DNA from: Candidatus Binatia bacterium
GTDB taxonomy: Bacteria; Desulfobacterota; Binatia; Bin18
NCBI GenBank assembly: GCA_022824615.1
Contig: JAJDZM010000082.1
Coordinates: 1 to 40,168, forward strand
Length of the DNA stretch: 40,168 bases
Direction of reading: 5' to 3'
Positions 36,686 through 40,168 of this stretch are shown piece after piece; the stretch's first letter is position 1, and the number at the start of each line of letters is the position of its first letter. The position numbers and the translations under genes are program-made. Under the pieces are notes generated by a model, which did not search any database, was not told where the DNA came from, and saw nothing but the letters and a program-made list of their open reading frames with translations.

Positions 36686-37447
36686 ATGGCAGATTTGATG
36701 CAGGGTAAAGTCGCCCTTGTTACCGGTGGCAGTTCGGGTATTGGCCGCGCTACTGCGCTGACCTTCGCCCGGGAAGGGGCTCAGGTCGTGGTGTCCGATG
36801 TGGCGATTGAAGGCGGGGAAGAGACGGTCGGTCTCATACGGGAGGCCGGCGGTGAGGCGCTCTTTGTCAGCGCGGATGTGTCCCAGGCCGTACAGGTCGA
36901 AGCCCTCGTTGCCAAGACGGTCGAGACCTACGGACGGCTGGACGCGGCCCATAACAACGCGGGGGTTGAGGGCAGCTCGATGATGACAACCGACTATACG
37001 GAAGCGGATTGGGATCAGGTAATTGCGATCAATCTGACCGGCGTGTGGTTGAGCATGAAGTATGAGATTCCGCAGATGCTCACCCAGGGCGGGGGCGCAA
37101 TCGTCAACACGTCTTCAGCCGCCGGGCTGCTCGGCTTCCGCAGAGGCTCGGCCTATGTGGCCAGCAAGCATGGCGTGCTCGGCCTGACCAAAACCGCGGC
37201 TCTGGAATACGCCAAGTCCGGCATTCGGGTGAATGCCGTCTGCCCCGGCGCGATTGATACGCCCATGATGGGCCGGCTGACCGATCACCGTCCCCACCGG
37301 GCCGCAAAGATGGCCTCTTTTGAACCGGTCGGTCGCATGGGCAGCCCCCAGGAAATCGCCGAATCGGTGGTGTGGCTGTGCTCGGACGCGGCCTCGTTCG
37401 TCACCGGTCATGCGATGTCCGTCGATGGCGGCATGGTTGCCCAGTAA
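36686..37447 (+). CDS. SDR family oxidoreductase
   Basis: GKVALVTGGSSGIGRATALTFAREGAQVVVSDV ... NNAGVEG ... YVASKHGVLGLTKTAALEYAKSGIRVNAVCPGAIDTPM. Confidence 0.95.
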   Translation: MADLMQGKVALVTGGSSGIGRATALTFAREGAQVVVSDVAIEGGEETVGLIREAGGEALFVSADVSQAVQVEALVAKTVETYGRLDAAHNNAGVEGSSMMTTDYTEADWDQVIAINLTGVWLSMKYEIPQMLTQGGGAIVNTSSAAGLLGFRRGSAYVASKHGVLGLTKTAALEYAKSGIRVNAVCPGAIDTPMMGRLTDHRPHRAAKMASFEPVGRMGSPQEIAESVVWLCSDAASFVTGHAMSVDGGMVAQ

Positions 37448-37454
37448 AGATATG

Positions 37455-37733
37455 CTAGGACGCGGGCCGGGCGGTCCGTTCTATCAGGGCCTCTAACGCC
37501 CGCATGGTTTCGCGGTGTTGCTCGGTCGTGTCTTGCCGTTGCTCTTTGAATGCCGCCATAACTTCGTCGTGCATCTTGTCACGTTGACTGGCAGCCTTTC
37601 GCATGACCAACAACCCGCCGGCAATAAGCGCAGCCTGAGTCAACCCAACCCCCAGGGCAATAAGATTCCCTGTTTCTCTCAAGGCAATAATGGCTGTTTC
37701 ATATTCGGTCATATCTTCCTCTTGCTTTCTCAT
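37455..37733 (-). CDS. Small membrane / coiled-coil hypothetical protein
   Basis: One hydrophobic segment (NLIALGVGLTQAALIAGGLLVM) followed by a charged coiled-coil-like tail. Confidence 0.55.
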   Translation of the reverse strand: MRKQEEDMTEYETAIIALRETGNLIALGVGLTQAALIAGGLLVMRKAASQRDKMHDEVMAAFKEQRQDTTEQHRETMRALEALIERTARPAS

Positions 37734-37861
37734 ACCTCACACAGACCTCTTGGGCAAACACCAGAAAACAGAGACCTGTTCTGCTTCTAGCATTGAGGAG
37801 AACGGTCAAGTATATCAATCCCCTATGAAAATATCCCTTTGCAAGAATAAAGGAGGACAGC

Positions 37862-38623
37862 ATGGGAACGCTGACAAGCGGTAAAGTCGCCCTGGTCACC
37901 GGGGCCAGTTCGGGTATCGGGCGGGCCGCGGCCCAGATATTTGCCCGTGAAGGAGCCAAGGTCGCAGTGGCCGATGTTAATGTGGCCGGAGCCGAGGAAA
38001 CCGTAGCCATGATTCAGGACGCCGGTGGCGAAGCGTTCTGTATTCAAGCTGATATGTCCAAGGCTGCGGAAGTCGAGGCCATGGTTGGCGCGGTGGTCGA
38101 GACCTACGGCCGCCTGGACTGCGCCTATAACAACGCCGGCATTGAGGGGGCGCTGGCCTCAACCGCGGATTATACCGAGGCGGACTGGGCCCCGGTGATT
38201 GCGATTAATCTGACCGGCGTGTGGTTGTGCATGAAGTACGAGATTCTGCAGATGCTCAAAAACGGCGGTGGGGCTATTGTCAATACGTCCTCAGCCGCCG
38301 GGCTGCTTGGAGCGCCGCGGATGCCGGCCTATGTGGCGAGTAAGCACGGCGTGGTCGGCCTGACCAAAACCGCGGCCCTGGAATACGCCAAATCCGGCAT
38401 CCGGGTGAATGCTGTCTGTCCGGGCATTATTGACACGTCCATGGTCGGCCGGCTCAAAGAACGCCGGCCCAGAATGTTCGAGAAGATTGAAGCCGGCGAG
38501 CCCATCGGCCGTATGGGTCAGCCCGAAGAAATTGCCGAAACCGCGGTCTGGCTGTGTTCCGACGCGGCCTCGTTCGTGACCGGTCACGCCATGGCCGTTG
38601 ACGGTGGGATTGTGGCGCAGTAG
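37862..38623 (+). CDS. SDR family oxidoreductase (paralogue of 36686-37447)
   Basis: GKVALVTGASSGIGRAAAQIFAREGAKVAVADV ... NNAGIEGALASTADYTEADW ... YVASKHGVVGLTKTAALEYAKSGIRVNAVCPGIIDTSM. Confidence 0.95.
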   Translation: MGTLTSGKVALVTGASSGIGRAAAQIFAREGAKVAVADVNVAGAEETVAMIQDAGGEAFCIQADMSKAAEVEAMVGAVVETYGRLDCAYNNAGIEGALASTADYTEADWAPVIAINLTGVWLCMKYEILQMLKNGGGAIVNTSSAAGLLGAPRMPAYVASKHGVVGLTKTAALEYAKSGIRVNAVCPGIIDTSMVGRLKERRPRMFEKIEAGEPIGRMGQPEEIAETAVWLCSDAASFVTGHAMAVDGGIVAQ

Positions 38624-38653
38624 CCGAATCCAACAAAACAGGAGGGATTTTCT

Positions 38654-39550
38654 ATGGCGATGTATTGCGGACTACACGTGGGTGGCGGGGCAGCGCTGCG
38701 CGAGGTTGATGGGGCACGCAAAATCGGCGAGACCGCGGAAGCACTCGGCTATGACAGCATTGTGACCGGCGACCACATCACTATCCCCAAGAAGATAGAC
38801 TCGACCTATCCCTATGTTGACGCGGCCCAGGCGCGCGGCCAGGACCCCTATTCGGTGTTTACTTCAATGGAATGGATGGACGCCTTCACCGTCCTGGCCT
38901 TGCTCATTCCGGTTACACAAACCGTCAGGCTAGGGACCAGCGTAACGATTGTTCCCTATCGTCATCCCTTGGAAATGGCGCGGGTCGTGGCCTCGCTTGA
39001 TGTAGCATCGGGCGGACGGGTGATCTTTGGGGCCGGCGTGGGCTGGATGGCGGATGAGTTCGAATTGCTCGGCGTGCCGTACAAAGAACGGGCTCCCCGC
39101 ACGCGGGAATATATTGCCGTCATGAAAGAGGTCTGGACGAACGAGACGCCCCGGTTTGATGGCAAGTTTGTCCAGATCAACCGCGACCTGCATTTTGCGC
39201 CCAAGCCGACCCAAAAACCGCACCCGCCCATCTGGGTCGGGGGCGAATCCACCCCGGCGCTGAAACGGGTGGTTGAATTCGGTCAGGGTTGGCATATCGG
39301 TCCGCTGCCCCTGAGTGATGTGCAGCACCGTTTTGATGAATTGCGCCAGCTTATGGAAGCGGGCGGGCGGGATTATGCCGAGTTGGAAATCACCTCAATG
39401 GTTGACCCCAGCGTCACCGCAGCCGAGATTCGCGCCTACCGTGACGCGGGCCTGCACGGACTGCACGTCACCTGTGCCGCGCCTAAGCCCGAGGCCGTCT
39501 GTCAGGTCATGCGCGATTTCAAGTCCAGGATGGAAGAGGCGTTGGGGTGA
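38654..39550 (+). CDS. LLM class F420-dependent oxidoreductase
   Basis: AEALGYDSIVTGDHITIP ... VRLGTSVTIVPYRHPLEMARVVASLDVASGGRVIFGAGVGWMADEFELLGVPYKERAPRTREYIAVMKEVWT ... PPIWVGGESTPALKRVVEFGQGWH. Confidence 0.94.
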   Translation: MAMYCGLHVGGGAALREVDGARKIGETAEALGYDSIVTGDHITIPKKIDSTYPYVDAAQARGQDPYSVFTSMEWMDAFTVLALLIPVTQTVRLGTSVTIVPYRHPLEMARVVASLDVASGGRVIFGAGVGWMADEFELLGVPYKERAPRTREYIAVMKEVWTNETPRFDGKFVQINRDLHFAPKPTQKPHPPIWVGGESTPALKRVVEFGQGWHIGPLPLSDVQHRFDELRQLMEAGGRDYAELEITSMVDPSVTAAEIRAYRDAGLHGLHVTCAAPKPEAVCQVMRDFKSRMEEALG

Positions 39551-39579
39551 GACCGCCCTCAACGTACAGGAACGAACCA

Positions 39580-40080
39580 ATGGCCGTACCCTCGCAAGCT
39601 GAACTATACCGGCCGATTCTAGAGATTCTCGCCTCAGCCAGCGAGGGCGTGGCACCGAAGCCCCTCACTGAATTAGTGAGCGACCGATTCAATCTTTCGG
39701 ATGCGGACCGGCAGGAAATGGTTCCATCTGGGACAACATCAAGAATCTACGATCGGACCAGTTGGGCATGTAAGTATTTGAAAGACGCCGGTCTTTTGTA
39801 TTACCCGCCACGGGGTCCCAGGGAGATTACCCAGCAAGGACGAGAGTTTCTCGACAGCCACGCAGGCGCGCTAACCAATGCTGATCTGCCAAGGCTCCAG
39901 AAAGCCAACGGCACCAAAGCTGACACCACAGATACTTCTAGCGATGGCGTTGAAAGCAGCGCCGAGGCTACGCCCGAGGAATTGATGGCGCAGAGCGACC
40001 GGCAATTACGGGCCAAACTCGCCGACGAGTTCCTAGGCTCAGGACCTATAAATGATGATTGCTGGAGTGTAGTGTGGTGA
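39580..40080 (+). pseudogene. Mrr-type restriction protein, N-terminal winged helix only (truncated)
   Basis: Mrr_N-like ELYRPILEILASASEGVAPKPLTELVSDRFNLSDADRQEMVPSGTTSRIYDRTSWACKYLKDAGLLYYPPRGPREITQQGREFL ... TPEELMAQSDRQLRAKLADEFL, then switch to GSGPINDDCWSVVW* with no nuclease domain. Confidence 0.75.
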
Positions 40081-40168
40081 GTGTTGGATACCCAGTCTCT
40101 ATTGGAACAGGAGTTCTGTCATGTCAGGCCCTCCTCTGTGGCTCACCGATGCACAATTCGCCCGCTTG
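40034..40168 (+). mobile_element. Left end of a probable IS5-family insertion sequence (transposase runs off window)
   Basis: Sequence discontinuity in the Mrr-like gene at ~40034; ATG at 40121 opens MSGPPLWLTDAQFARL..., resembling IS5-family transposase N-termini. Confidence 0.55.

Noticed and set aside
1-40168. CRISPR arrays, rRNA and tRNA genes
   Set aside because: None recognised by eye: no regularly spaced repeats, no tRNA-like cloverleaf or rRNA signature noticed. A tRNAscan-SE or Infernal run would be needed to exclude them fully.

Overview
This 40.2 kb, fairly GC-rich bacterial window looks like a metabolically versatile environmental lineage; I do not assign a taxon. Most genes are scattered catabolic or accessory enzymes: squalene-hopene cyclase, HpcH/HpaI lyase, nitroreductase, amidohydrolases, VOC and cupin proteins, a DUF1302/DUF1329 pair, HpaB-type hydroxylase, alpha/beta hydrolase, MBL hydrolase, two SDRs and an LLM-class oxidoreductase. 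Interspersed are mobile/defence-type modules: a MazF-type toxin-antitoxin (TA) pair, DUF6338 plus a small partner, AAA ATPase plus DUF4276 (TOPRIM-like), a type I restriction-modification (RM) locus with embedded TA genes, a HEPN-like/CBS protein, VapBC, and an Mrr-type protein cut by an apparent IS end. Main observations: (1) the ORF track splits a UGSC-family selenoprotein (32919-33440) at an in-frame TGA followed directly by a SECIS-like hairpin; (2) the type I RM locus is a mosaic ruin, with hsdR split by a ~547 bp insertion, its C-terminal remnant abutting a 5'-truncated hsdS, and a second hsdM 5' remnant inside the locus, all bounded by inverted copies of a palindromic repeat; (3) a CBS-type protein carries a HEPN-like R-x4-H motif in a small AT-richer island flanked by a ~30 bp direct repeat of a neighbouring gene's 3' end; (4) an AAA/TOPRIM-like candidate defence pair. 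All calls come from reading the sequence and ORF track; no database searches were run.
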